A DNA stretch of 64,000 nt from Methanobacteriota archaeon. Its GTDB lineage: Archaea > Methanobacteriota > Methanobacteria > Methanobacteriales > Methanobacteriaceae. Numbering within the stretch: position 1 is the first letter of the stretch; each line of letters starts with the position of its first letter. Location: the NCBI GenBank assembly GCA_029556335.1, contig JAKQFA010000006.1, forward strand, positions 186,001 through 250,000, given 5' to 3'. The notes under the pieces were generated by a model. It saw nothing but the letters and a program-made list of their open reading frames with translations, searched no databases and had not been told where the DNA came from. Of this stretch, positions 17,449 through 26,356 are shown in pieces. The position numbers and the translations under genes were made by a program.

Positions 17449-18426
17449 ATGTTAACAACTGTAGTTGGGAGTTTTCCGGCCAACAAGCACCCTCCATCAT
17501 CGTGGGGTCAAAAAATATCCGAATTCTTGGGGTCATACGATCCGTATTATCGTGCCTTGGAAATAGCAGTCCAGAATCAGGTAAAAGCAGGAGTTAACGT
17601 GATTTCTGATGGGCAAGTGAGGGGAAGTATGGTGGAACTTTTCGCCCGATCCATTCCTGGAATGGAGTATGCAGATGGCACTTCCAGTATAACTGGAAAA
17701 ATACTTCCTGTAAACAACTCCATTGGTGCATCAGACCTGAAAAAGGCCCTCAATATTGCAAACAGTATTGAACCAGGTTTTAAAAAATCGGCCAATGTAA
17801 TCATTGGAAATGAATTTGCAAAAGAGGTTTATGGAGTCAAGGGGATCATTACCGGGCCCACCACCATGGTACTGTCCTCCCGAATGGAAGGATTTTACCG
17901 TCAAGAAGATAGATCTCAGGCGATAATTGATATGGCCAGGGTCATGAAAAAAGAGGCACAGGATCTGCAAAACGCAGGAGCCGCCTATATACAGGTTGAT
18001 GAACCCTTCCTATCTACAGGGATAGCTGATCTGAAGACGGCCAGTCAAGCCATGAAAATAGTTGGTGAAGAACTGAGAATACCCCTGGCTATGCACGTCT
18101 GTGGAGAGCTAAGCAACGTATTCTTTGAGATACTGAAGTTTCCGGTGGATATCTTGGACTTTGAATTTGCGGGTAACCATACCAATCTATCTCTACTGGA
18201 AAATGTTGACTTGGGCGGGAAGAAAATTGGATTTGGTTGTATCGATACCAAGACAGTAAAAGTGGAGAGTGTGGAAGAAATTCATAAACTCATTAACAAG
18301 GGTATGGATATTGTTGGGAAAGAAAAAATGATCATCGACCCTGATTGTGGTATGAGAATGCTCAACCAGGAGTCTGCAATACAAAAACTGAAAAACATGA
18401 CGGAGGCAGTAAAATGGCTATCCTAA
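17449..18426 (+). CDS. metE: Archaeal methionine synthase (MetE C-terminal type)
   Basis: The 325-residue protein matches the catalytic half of cobalamin-independent methionine synthase, which in methanogens uses methylcobalamin-type donors rather than methyltetrahydrofolate. Likely zinc and homocysteine ligands are H216 and C218 (in MHVCGE) and C300 (in DPDCGM), the spacing expected for the family. The ATG follows a strong AGGAGATATC. The thyA reading frame begins 13 bases before this gene ends. The same metE-thyA order occurs in Methanothermobacter (MTH775-MTH774). A T-rich region lies upstream. Confidence 0.92.
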   Translation: MLTTVVGSFPANKHPPSSWGQKISEFLGSYDPYYRALEIAVQNQVKAGVNVISDGQVRGSMVELFARSIPGMEYADGTSSITGKILPVNNSIGASDLKKALNIANSIEPGFKKSANVIIGNEFAKEVYGVKGIITGPTTMVLSSRMEGFYRQEDRSQAIIDMARVMKKEAQDLQNAGAAYIQVDEPFLSTGIADLKTASQAMKIVGEELRIPLAMHVCGELSNVFFEILKFPVDILDFEFAGNHTNLSLLENVDLGGKKIGFGCIDTKTVKVESVEEIHKLINKGMDIVGKEKMIIDPDCGMRMLNQESAIQKLKNMTEAVKWLS

Positions 18427-19031
18427 TAAGAGCCCCCACCATAAAATCGGGTTGGGAAAGTCTGGTTAAGAGAATTATAAATAATGGATTAGAAATCAAT
18501 GATGAAAGGGGATCTTTAACGTTGGAAATCTTAAATACTGTTGTTAGTGTCCAAAAACCCCTTCAGCTTGATATACCGGACGGTTACTTCTGGCGAGGAG
18601 AAAAGCTGGAAAAGTATGCCCAGCAATTTTTATCCGATGATCCACAGGGATTCATATACACTTATGGCAATCGACTTCGAAAACACTTTCAGGGCATAGA
18701 TCAGATACGGGAAGCTATAAATCGCCTAAAAAACTGTAAAGAATCGCGTAGAGCCATATCTATAACATGGGATCCTCCCACTGACACTAAAAATGATGAA
18801 GTACCCTGTATGATCATCGTTGACTTTAAAATCAGGAATGGAAAACTCCAAACTACTGGTTTGTGGCGATCCCATGATATATACGGGGCCTGGTTCCCCA
18901 ACGCTGTAGGATTATCATATCTGGCCAGTTACGTTGCCAAAGAAGTAGGAGTGGATGTGGGAACCCTTACCATCCATTCCATAAGTGCCCACATCTACGA
19001 AGTCAACTTTGATGAGGCAAGAAGGGTGTAA
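18414..19031 (+). CDS. thyA: Archaeal thymidylate synthase
   Basis: The product has 205 residues from the ATG at 18414, which follows GGAGGCAGTAAA; it overlaps the end of metE. It is shorter than the roughly 264 residues of E. coli ThyA, as is normal for the methanogen group. The catalytic cysteine is in EVPCMIIVDF, followed by the conserved GLWRSHDIYGAWFPNAVGL segment that contacts the nucleotide. It methylates dUMP to dTMP; in methanogens the one-carbon donor is expected to be a tetrahydromethanopterin derivative rather than folate. Confidence 0.92.
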   Translation: MAILIRAPTIKSGWESLVKRIINNGLEINDERGSLTLEILNTVVSVQKPLQLDIPDGYFWRGEKLEKYAQQFLSDDPQGFIYTYGNRLRKHFQGIDQIREAINRLKNCKESRRAISITWDPPTDTKNDEVPCMIIVDFKIRNGKLQTTGLWRSHDIYGAWFPNAVGLSYLASYVAKEVGVDVGTLTIHSISAHIYEVNFDEARRV

Positions 19032-19163
19032 AGGGTTCGAATCTTTAAAACAGCCGAGAGTTGTGAATTTAGATTTCTTTGGATGCAATGAAAAAATAAA
19101 AAAGCTTAAAAATTATCTGGGAATAAGAGAATAAGTGATTATAACTTTCATTGAGGTGAACGA

Positions 19164-20126
19164 ATGTTAAGTGTTAACCTGGAAGCTAAAAAAACTGTGG
19201 ATTTAATGATTGAACGGGCCGAAGAACTCAACCTGGCGGTAGCTAAATTGGAGAATGATTCAACCATAATAGATGCTGGAGTAAATGTTACGGGAAGTTT
19301 CAAAGCGGGTGAAATGTACACCAAGGTCTGTCTGGGGGGACTGGCCGATGTGGGCATATCCATCCCCGGAGATCTTTCAAAAACACTGGCCCTCCCTGCT
19401 GTGAAGATAAAAACTGACTTCCCATCTATTTCAACTTTGGGATCCCAGAAAGCAGGTTGGTCCGTGAGTGTAGGTGACTTCTTCGCCCTGGGATCAGGAC
19501 CTGCCCGGGCACAAGCCCTGAAACCTGCTGAAACCTATGAAGAGATCGGATACAAAGACGAAGCAGACCTGGCCATCCTCACCCTGGAAGCAGACACCTT
19601 GCCTGGTGTGGAGGTAACAGAAGCCATTGCCAAGGATTGTGGTGTGGAACCTGAAAATGTTTACTTACTGGTAGCACCCACTTCTTCCCTGGTTGGTTCC
19701 ATACAGATATCGGGAAGGGTGGTGGAGAATGGTACCTACAAAATGTTGGAAGCGCTTCATTTTGATGTAAACAAGGTTAAATACGCAGCTGGTATAGCAC
19801 CAATCGCCCCAGTTGACACCGACGGCCTGAAAGCCATGGGAAAAACTAACGACGCCGTACTCTTCGGAGGAAGAACATATTACTACATAGAATCTGAGGA
19901 AGGGGATGACATTAAAGGATTGGCTGAGAAACTACCATCATCTGCTGCTGATGGCTATGGAAAACCCTTTTACGAGGTTTTCAAAGAAGCTAACTTTGAC
20001 TTCTACCAGATAGATAAGGGCATGTTTGCACCAGCTGAAGTAGTGATAAACGATTTGAGGACTGGCGAAGTATTCCGGGAAGGTTACGTGAACATAGAGC
20101 TTTTAGAAAAGTCCTTTGGATTTTAA
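19164..20126 (+). CDS. mch: Methenyl-tetrahydromethanopterin cyclohydrolase
   Basis: This is the 320-residue Mch of methanogenesis. It begins MLSVNLEAKKTVDLMI and contains GSFKAGEMYTKVCLGGLADV, both characteristic of the family. The enzyme interconverts formyl- and methenyl-tetrahydromethanopterin, the third step of CO2 reduction to methane. The ATG follows GAGGTGAACGA. A TATA-like AAGCTTAAAAATTATC lies near 19100. It appears to be transcribed alone and is followed by a T-rich tail. Confidence 0.96.
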   Translation: MLSVNLEAKKTVDLMIERAEELNLAVAKLENDSTIIDAGVNVTGSFKAGEMYTKVCLGGLADVGISIPGDLSKTLALPAVKIKTDFPSISTLGSQKAGWSVSVGDFFALGSGPARAQALKPAETYEEIGYKDEADLAILTLEADTLPGVEVTEAIAKDCGVEPENVYLLVAPTSSLVGSIQISGRVVENGTYKMLEALHFDVNKVKYAAGIAPIAPVDTDGLKAMGKTNDAVLFGGRTYYYIESEEGDDIKGLAEKLPSSAADGYGKPFYEVFKEANFDFYQIDKGMFAPAEVVINDLRTGEVFREGYVNIELLEKSFGF

Positions 20127-20138
20127 ATCCAACTTCAC

Positions 20139-20158
20139 CTTCTTTTTTTAATTTTTTT
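20139..20158 (+). terminator. T-tract after mch
   Basis: Two runs of seven or more T occur here, just after the mch stop, with further T-runs to about 20210. This fits oligo-T termination in archaea. The opposing DUF2807 gene ends at 20262, so the T/A-rich region may serve both directions. Confidence 0.5.
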
Positions 20159-20261
20159 TGTATTATAGTTTATCAGCTTATCTTTTTCTGATTCTATTTT
20201 TTTTTTAAACGTTTTTAAATCAAATTTTATTTAAAGAAAAAAATGGGGGAAAAAACTGTTC

Positions 20262-20972
20262 TCAGGTAATCTGTTTTATACTACCTACCCCACTGGTATG
20301 CTTGTTTAGTTGCGGATTCCCGATGTACTTGATATTTCCAGCACCATTAATAAAGGCGTTAAGGATTTTACTTACATTTAAAGTTCCTTCTCCTGCTCCA
20401 TTTATGGTTATGGTGGCGATGTTACTCTGAAGTTCATCAGCGTCGTATTCTCCTGCTCCATTAATGGTAACAGTCTGTTCATTTGTTCTGCCATCCATTT
20501 CCACTTCACCAGCTCCGTCAATGTTAACGGTAAGTACATTTAGATCCACGTTACTCATTTCCACTTCACCGGCACCTTTAATAGTCAGGGTCAAGTTGTC
20601 TGTTTTTAATCCATTGGATTCTGCTTTTCCAGCCCCAGAAAGAGATAAACTGTTTAGATCTTTAATGGTTAGGTAGTACTTCACAGGTTTGGTGGGTGTA
20701 GGAGTGATGCTGTCATATTTGAGTTCCAACTTGTTGCCATTCACGTTGCTCTCTATATGGTTTATGATATTATCTTCGGCCACTATGGTTAAGGACTCCT
20801 TATCCCCTTGTTGAATGACTAAAGTACCGATCCCGTCCAAATACACCTGATTTACTCCATTTACACTTTTTGTTTCATTGGTTAACGTTCCTGATCCTGT
20901 GCCATACATGGAACATCCCGATGCTGCCACCACCACACACATTAATATTATGGCCAAAAAATACTTTTTCAA
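20262..20972 (-). CDS. DUF2807 beta-repeat lipoprotein
   Basis: The product has 236 residues with an N-terminal signal and a lipobox AASGC (Cys20), so it is probably a lipid-anchored surface protein. The body has a GAG-centred motif repeated at roughly 20-residue intervals (LSGAGKAES, IKGAGEVEM, IDGAGEVEM, INGAGEYDA, INGAGEGTL, INGAGNIKY), typical of DUF2807 (head GIN domain) and consistent with a stacked beta fold. A Thr/Pro stretch lies near residue 90. The ATG at 20972 follows AGGAGGTTCATTACC. The family is common in bacteria; its function is unknown. Confidence 0.85.
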   Translation of the reverse strand: MKKYFLAIILMCVVVAASGCSMYGTGSGTLTNETKSVNGVNQVYLDGIGTLVIQQGDKESLTIVAEDNIINHIESNVNGNKLELKYDSITPTPTKPVKYYLTIKDLNSLSLSGAGKAESNGLKTDNLTLTIKGAGEVEMSNVDLNVLTVNIDGAGEVEMDGRTNEQTVTINGAGEYDADELQSNIATITINGAGEGTLNVSKILNAFINGAGNIKYIGNPQLNKHTSGVGSIKQIT

Positions 20973-21167
20973 GGTAATGAACCTCCTATTTTTATTAAAT
21001 CAACTTTTCATATGGAATAATATGTTTTTAGGGATTAATAAAAATTTCACCATCAGGAAAGGGATAGTTGGGATGTGGTAATATCTTAAGTTCAATTACT
21101 GATGGGCTTTAAGATCCTAGCGAAAATGATTAACTACTGGAGGCGAGATGATAATCAAGTGATAGAT

Positions 21168-21626
21168 ATGAAGATTGGAATATGTGACACTACCTTCGCA
21201 CGCTATGATATGGCTTCTGCAGCTGTGGATGAAATAAAGCAGCATATAGGTAATTTAAAGATAATTAGACGTACAGTTCCTGGTGTTAAAGATTTACCAG
21301 TAGCTTGTAAGAAACTTATTGAAGAGGAAGGATGTGAAATGGTAATGGCTCTGGGAATGCCGGGTCCTGAGAAAATAGATAAAATTTGTGCCCATGAGGC
21401 ATCCACGGGTCTCATTCAGGCCCAATTAATGACCAATACCCATATCTTAGAGGTTTTTGTCCACGAAGATGAGGGTAAGGATGAGAAGGACCTCAAATTC
21501 CTGGCTGACAACCGGGCACGAGAACATGCCCAGAATTTAGTAAAAATGATTTTCAAGCCAGATAAATTAAAAAAAGAAGCAGGGACGGGTATGAGGGAAG
21601 GACATCCCGATAAGGGGCCTCTTTAA
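21168..21626 (+). CDS. ribC: Archaeal riboflavin synthase
   Basis: The product has 152 residues from the ATG at 21168, which follows GTGAT; the longer frame from 21102 is not supported. It belongs to the archaeal riboflavin synthase family, which is related to lumazine synthase rather than to bacterial RibE. It begins MKIGICDTTFARYDM and contains ALGMPGPEKIDK. It dismutates two 6,7-dimethyl-8-ribityllumazine molecules to riboflavin, feeding FMN, FAD and coenzyme F420 synthesis. Upstream is a 195-bp spacer from the divergent lipoprotein gene. Confidence 0.93.
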   Translation: MKIGICDTTFARYDMASAAVDEIKQHIGNLKIIRRTVPGVKDLPVACKKLIEEEGCEMVMALGMPGPEKIDKICAHEASTGLIQAQLMTNTHILEVFVHEDEGKDEKDLKFLADNRAREHAQNLVKMIFKPDKLKKEAGTGMREGHPDKGPL

Positions 21627-21884
21627 TATGAATTTATAGCAACTTTTAATTCTTATCTATTTATTTTAACATGTTCCTAATTCTGCTGAGTAATGTTTCA
21701 TTGGACAGGAAAAGACAGCCCCCTATAATGGGATAGGATATTTACCACAAACCCACCATTAATTCCACTCCACTGGGTCTTAAAAAATATTCTGCACACA
21801 AATAATTCACAAAAATTATATAAGAAACATATAACATAAAATAAGAATAATAGGAATTATAAGAACATTTAAGGAGGTAATAAG

Positions 21885-22208
21885 ATGAAAGAAGATGTTT
21901 TTTATGGTAAGGGTGTACATCACGCTAAAAAGGATTATCCAGATATCTACGATGCACTTGTTGCTCTTAATGAAGCAACCTACACTGGTAAAGTCCTGGA
22001 CTACCGTACCCAGAAACTCATAGCCCTGGGCATAACTGCAGGGGCTTCTGATGATAGAGCTATGAAAAAGCAAATGCAGAGTGCCATCCAGGAATTCGGA
22101 GTTTCTAAGGACGAGATTGTAGATGTCTTAAGGGTGGTTTTATTAACCGCTGGTAACCCTCCATTTAGCAAGGCCATGCGCATCCTTTACGAAGTACTGG
22201 AGGAATAA
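21885..22208 (+). CDS. Carboxymuconolactone decarboxylase-family protein
   Basis: The 107-residue protein is an all-helical CMD/AhpD-like domain (LDYRTQKLIALGITAGASDDRA). It has no cysteine, so the CxxC peroxidase site of AhpD is missing and thiol-based chemistry is unlikely. A strong AAGGAGGTAATAAG precedes the ATG, and a TATA-like AATTATATAAG lies near 21816. It stands alone. The function is unknown; another CMD protein is encoded at 52478-52855. Confidence 0.85.
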   Translation: MKEDVFYGKGVHHAKKDYPDIYDALVALNEATYTGKVLDYRTQKLIALGITAGASDDRAMKKQMQSAIQEFGVSKDEIVDVLRVVLLTAGNPPFSKAMRILYEVLEE

Positions 22209-22477
22209 GGTTATACGGATGAGACGTGAGTCTTATCCAGTTTTCAATTTTTACGTGGAATTAAGGCATAGGCGCAACTTTTCTAGAGTTTCCACAATTC
22301 ATATAGCACTTGATTTAGGCATTTGTAGTGGTGAATTTATCTATATTCTTCTATTTTATCCCAATATAAGCTATAAAACCATTATATTATAGGATATAGA
22401 TATGGCTGATGAATTGGAATAACGCTTCTTAACATTTTTTTGAAGGATGTAACCATTCTAATTTAAATTTTAAGGTA
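22209..22477. other. Short intergenic region before the MATE gene
   Basis: About 270 AT-rich bases. TTATAGGATATAG near 22390 may hold a TATA element for the MATE gene. I see no gene or strong structure. Confidence 0.4.
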
Positions 22478-23866
22478 ATGAACTTGAAAAACGATAAATC
22501 TAAAGATTCTAATCTCCCTGAAATGACTGAGGGGGTTTCTCTAATCACAGGCGACCCCAAAAGGGCAGTTATAAAATTATCCGGACCCCTAATTGTGGCA
22601 ATGGTTTTATCATCCATGTACAATCTGGTGGATGCCATCTGGGTTTCTGGGTTAGGAGGAAATGCTCTGGCAGCAGTGGGTTTTGTAACCCCACTATTCA
22701 TGATACTGATCGGCCTTTCCAATGGTATTGGAGCTGGGGCCACATCTGCCATTTCCCGTTGTATAGGTGCCAATGACAAGAAGGGTGTAAACAACACCGC
22801 TGTACATACTATAATAATCACCATCATTGTTTCGCTTATTCTAACCCTGGGTTTGGAGGTGTTCCTCCAACCCCTCCTGTTTTTCCTGGGAGCTGTAAAC
22901 ACCATTGACTTGGCTCTTGATTATGGTCGAATTGTCTTTGCCGGTACAATACTAACTATCTTCACTGGTGCGGCCTATGGAATTCTGCGTTCAGAGGGAG
23001 ACACCAAGAGGACCATGCATGCCATGATACTATCTGCGGTGATCAACATTATTCTGGATCCCATCCTGATTTACGTGGCAGGACTGGGTATTGCTGGGGC
23101 GGCTTGGGCAACAATAGTATCCCAAGCTCTAGTATCTGGAGTTATCTTGTACTGGTTTTTCAAAAAGAAGGACACCTACGTCACTCTATCCCGGGAGAGT
23201 TTTTCACCTGATTTTAAGGTGGTTAAATCTATTTTAGGGGTAGGATTACCAGCTAGTGTGGAATTTCTGGTAATGTCTTCTGTGGTAGCCATTTTAAATG
23301 GCTTGCTGGTAACTGTAGCCGGAACTGATGCCGTGGCTGTTTATTCCGCTGGTTGGAGAGTGGTGATGATGGCCATCATACCTATCATAGCGGTGGGAAC
23401 GGCAGTGGTAGCGGTGGCAGGAGTTTCTTATGGGGCTAGAAATACTGAAAACCTTTTCATCACCCACAATTACTCCATAAAAGTGGGAATGGCAGTGGCC
23501 TTAATCACCAGTACTTTAACATACTTCTTTGCTGACTATATCTCTATGATATTTGCTTATTCGCCAGAAACAGCCTATTTGGCGCCTATAATCGCTGCTT
23601 TCCTCCAAGTGATGTGTGTTTTTTACATATTCGTACCCCCAGGAGTTATGTCTGGCTCCATATTCCAGGGAATGGGTAAAGGGATTAATTCACTCATTTT
23701 AACTGTTTTACGGCAGTTTGTCTTTGTAGCAGTTTTCGCCTATATCTTAGCCATCTTTTTTGGCTGGGGACAGCAGGGAGTATGGTGGGGGATTGTGGCG
23801 GGCAACACCACTGGAAGTATTGTGGCCTTTACCTGGGCTCGTCTGTACATCAAAAGACTCAAATAG
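22478..23866 (+). CDS. MATE-family efflux transporter
   Basis: The 462-residue protein has about 12 membrane segments in two homologous halves, typical of MATE transporters. The N-terminal half has MYNLVDAIWVSGLGGNALAA and GIGAGATSAISR, the latter characteristic of the family. It exports cationic drugs or metabolites in exchange for Na+ or H+; the substrate is unknown. The ATG follows AAGGTA. A polar N-terminal tail of about 30 residues precedes the first helix. The gene stands alone just before the exosome superoperon. Confidence 0.9.
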   Translation: MNLKNDKSKDSNLPEMTEGVSLITGDPKRAVIKLSGPLIVAMVLSSMYNLVDAIWVSGLGGNALAAVGFVTPLFMILIGLSNGIGAGATSAISRCIGANDKKGVNNTAVHTIIITIIVSLILTLGLEVFLQPLLFFLGAVNTIDLALDYGRIVFAGTILTIFTGAAYGILRSEGDTKRTMHAMILSAVINIILDPILIYVAGLGIAGAAWATIVSQALVSGVILYWFFKKKDTYVTLSRESFSPDFKVVKSILGVGLPASVEFLVMSSVVAILNGLLVTVAGTDAVAVYSAGWRVVMMAIIPIIAVGTAVVAVAGVSYGARNTENLFITHNYSIKVGMAVALITSTLTYFFADYISMIFAYSPETAYLAPIIAAFLQVMCVFYIFVPPGVMSGSIFQGMGKGINSLILTVLRQFVFVAVFAYILAIFFGWGQQGVWWGIVAGNTTGSIVAFTWARLYIKRLK

Positions 23867-24091
23867 TCACTGTATGGTACTAAGTAGAGGGGGAAATGTG
23901 TTGGATGGTGGGAATGTTTTATATTCCATGGCACAACCTCAGGAGAAATTAGTACTTTCGGGGATTATTCGCAGTCCAAAGCTTTTTAAATACTCCTGGC
24001 CTAATAATTATATTCGTTGCAATTGAAGCGAAACTCTTTTTGGGATATAATCCCGTGGATGTGGCGAAAGCTGAACAAAAGAGGTGTATAA

Positions 24092-24637
24092 ATGTATAAA
24101 TATATTAGTGAAGCTTGGAATAATCCTGACGACTCTTACGTCAAAGAACTGATGCAAAAACGAGCTCCCCTGTGGAGAAAAGAAAATGTCATAACAAGAA
24201 TAGACAAACCCACCCGAATTGACCGGGCGCGTTCCCTGGGCTACAAAGCAAAAAAAGGTTATGTGCTTGTCAGAACACGGGTTCGTCGTGGTGGAAGGAG
24301 AAAGTCTCGTTTCACCGCAGGTAGGAGACCTAAACGGATGGGTGTAAAGAAGATCACACCTGAGAAATCCATTCAACGCATAGCTGAAGAACGTGTATCT
24401 CGCCACTACCCTAATCTGGAAGTTTTGAACTCCTACTGGGTATGGGAAGATGGAAAATTCCAGTTCTACGAGGTTATACTGGTTGATCCTAACCATCCGG
24501 TCATTAAAAACGACCCTAAAATAAACTGGATTTGTCAATCTAACAAAAAAGGCCGTGCTTTCAGGGGCCTCACCAGTGAAGGAAAGAAAAATAGGGGGTT
24601 AAAGGGAAGAGGTAAAGGAAAAGAAAAGGTCCGGTAA
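24092..24637 (+). CDS. rpl15e: 50S ribosomal protein L15e
   Basis: The 181-residue basic protein begins MYKYISEAWNNP and contains RTRVRRGGRRKSRF, hallmarks of L15e, with a Lys/Arg-rich C-terminus. It is a large-subunit protein shared only by archaea and eukaryotes. AAGAGGTGTATAA precedes the ATG. A TATA-like TTTTTAAATAC lies near 23985. It is the first gene of the long plus-strand operon encoding RNA-processing proteins. Confidence 0.96.
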   Translation: MYKYISEAWNNPDDSYVKELMQKRAPLWRKENVITRIDKPTRIDRARSLGYKAKKGYVLVRTRVRRGGRRKSRFTAGRRPKRMGVKKITPEKSIQRIAEERVSRHYPNLEVLNSYWVWEDGKFQFYEVILVDPNHPVIKNDPKINWICQSNKKGRAFRGLTSEGKKNRGLKGRGKGKEKVR

Positions 24638-24707
24638 TATCAGTACCTATTCCTTTATCAACAATGCCCCATAGGAAATATCCAACCTCATATTGGGATG
24701 AAGGTCA

Positions 24708-25142
24708 GTGATACACAACATAACCTACCGGACTCTAGTTTATGGAACTGAAGATGAGAAGAGAGTGCGTATTGCACTTTCCAACATCCTCCCCTTTTCT
24801 GAACCGGATACAAAACTCATAGAAGGACACCATAAAAATCAGATGGTCATTCTTACGGGTAAAACTGACAAAAAAAGTGACATTGAAGTCTTTCTACAGA
24901 GTCTTGAGAATATCAAAACTTCAGATAAAAAAAGAATTTTAAGGGGCCTTGAAAATAAAATTGATGATAAAGGTAACTTATTCTTAAGATTCGACAAACA
25001 AAGAGCCTATCGGGGTGAAATGAAGATAGTGGAACATGGAGATGCTGTCCATCTTAAACTTAAGTTGGCAGCCTATCCCGCCCGTAAAGACCCCGCCCTG
25101 AAAATCGCCCAAAAAATATTTGGTGAAGAGGATGTTCATTGA
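24708..25142 (+). CDS. COG1325-type RNA-binding protein
   Basis: The 144-residue protein matches the archaeal COG1325 group, described as exosome-associated RNA-binding proteins with a double-stranded RNA-binding-like fold. It begins with a GTG at 24708 after AAGG. The first half has VYGTEDEKRV and GHHKNQMVILTG; the C-terminal half has RFDKQRAYRGEM. Its position between L15e and RNase P subunits is the standard one in archaeal exosome superoperons. The last bases overlap the Rpp30 start. Its biochemical role is not established. Confidence 0.82.
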   Translation: MIHNITYRTLVYGTEDEKRVRIALSNILPFSEPDTKLIEGHHKNQMVILTGKTDKKSDIEVFLQSLENIKTSDKKRILRGLENKIDDKGNLFLRFDKQRAYRGEMKIVEHGDAVHLKLKLAAYPARKDPALKIAQKIFGEEDVH

Positions 25143-25851
25143 TCTTCACGTTCATTATTACCCAGGAATTACCATAGATGCCTGGAAAATGGGCTACCAG
25201 GGGCTGGTTCTGGTCAGATCATCTGAAGAATCACCTTCTAATCTTAAAGGGTCTAAAAAACTATTAATAAATAATAAAAATTCTGACACTCATGGTATGG
25301 ACCTTTCTAGTAAGATTTCTACATTTGAGGGCGTTGAGATCAGGGCTAAAAACCCGGAAGACCTGAAAAGAAAGATTCAAAAGTTTAGGATGAGGACTGA
25401 TGTCCTCCTTGTGCATGGAGGAGATTTAAAAGTTAACCGAGCAGCTGTGGAGGATCCTAGAGTCGATGTATTAGCCCATCCCTACCGTGGAAGGAGAGAC
25501 AGTGGCTTCAACCATGTACTGGCCAAAAAAGCCGCGGAAAATAATGTGGCAGTAGAAATTAACATAGGATATTTACTACGCAACCGAAATCATCGTCGTC
25601 AAAAGGTTCTAGCGCAATTCAGAGAACTTGTAAAATTGAAGTCAAAGTTCCACTTTCCCATGGTCATAACCACTGGGGCTCGTTCCCTTTACGATCTTCG
25701 CAGTCCTCTAGACTTAATGGCATTATCTAAATGTTTTGGAATGGATAAAGAATCTTCCTTTTTTGCTTTATCAACTGTTCCAAAGGCTATAACTGTGAAT
25801 AGTCAATTGAAGCATAATTTAATATCATCCGGGGTACGTCTTTTGGAATAG
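25132..25851 (+). CDS. rnp3: RNase P protein component 3 (Rpp30)
   Basis: The product has 239 residues from the ATG at 25132, which lies inside the end of the previous gene after GGTGAAGAG. It has a PHP-like TIM-barrel fold; motifs are FIDLHVHYYPG at the N-terminus and VDVLAHPYRGRRDSG in the middle. Rpp30 pairs with Pop5 to activate the catalytic RNase P RNA in 5' maturation of tRNA. The pop5 gene follows 50 bases later. Confidence 0.93.
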   Translation: MFIDLHVHYYPGITIDAWKMGYQGLVLVRSSEESPSNLKGSKKLLINNKNSDTHGMDLSSKISTFEGVEIRAKNPEDLKRKIQKFRMRTDVLLVHGGDLKVNRAAVEDPRVDVLAHPYRGRRDSGFNHVLAKKAAENNVAVEINIGYLLRNRNHRRQKVLAQFRELVKLKSKFHFPMVITTGARSLYDLRSPLDLMALSKCFGMDKESSFFALSTVPKAITVNSQLKHNLISSGVRLLE

Positions 25852-25901
25852 TCTCAATTTGTTCCCCAATCATCTGTCCAACCAATCTGATAAGAGGATC
25901 C

Positions 25902-26279
25902 ATGAAGTTAAAGATACTTCCCACCCATCTTCGAGAGAAGAAAAGATACTTGGCCTTTGAGGCAATATCCCAACTACCGCTGAAACGGGAGGATGTGATT
26001 TCCCTATTGTGGGACACATCCCTGCATCTATATGGGGTATGTGGGACCAGTAAATTTGACTTATGGCTTGTTAAAACCTGGAATTGCCCTTTTACAGGTG
26101 ATTATAGAATACGAGGTATAATCAGATGCCGAAGAGAATCATTAAATGAGGTTAGAGCAATTTTACCCACTGTAACTAGATTTAATGGGAAAAAAGTGGT
26201 TTTTTACACCAGGGGAATTTCAGGTACCATTAACTCTGCAGTAAAAAAGTTTATTAAATTAAAGGAAGAAGATGAATGA
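25902..26279 (+). CDS. rnp2: RNase P protein component 2 (Pop5)
   Basis: The 125-residue protein has the Pop5 pattern: LPTHLREKKRYLAFE at the N-terminus, LWDTSLHLYGVCGTSK in the middle and RIRGIIRCRRESL later. It forms a heterotetramer with Rpp30 in archaeal RNase P. An AAGAGGATCC precedes the ATG. It reads into psmA after a 77-base spacer that holds an ACCAAATATTTGGT inverted repeat (26299-26312). Confidence 0.93.
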   Translation: MKLKILPTHLREKKRYLAFEAISQLPLKREDVISLLWDTSLHLYGVCGTSKFDLWLVKTWNCPFTGDYRIRGIIRCRRESLNEVRAILPTVTRFNGKKVVFYTRGISGTINSAVKKFIKLKEEDE

Positions 26280-26356
26280 ATGGATAGTTTTATTCTTACC
26301 GAAACCAAATATTTGGTAAGGTTCATTTCTTCATTCAAAATAGAGAGGTATAAACC

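Noticed and set aside
19034..19047. GGTTCGAATC, looking like a tRNA T-loop
   Set aside because: The stem does not pair properly as a T-arm and there is no acceptor, D-arm or anticodon arm nearby.
26299..26312. ACCAAATATTTGGT palindrome before psmA as a regulator site
   Set aside because: A perfect 14-base palindrome, but it is AT-rich, single and inside an operon; noted only in the gene entry.
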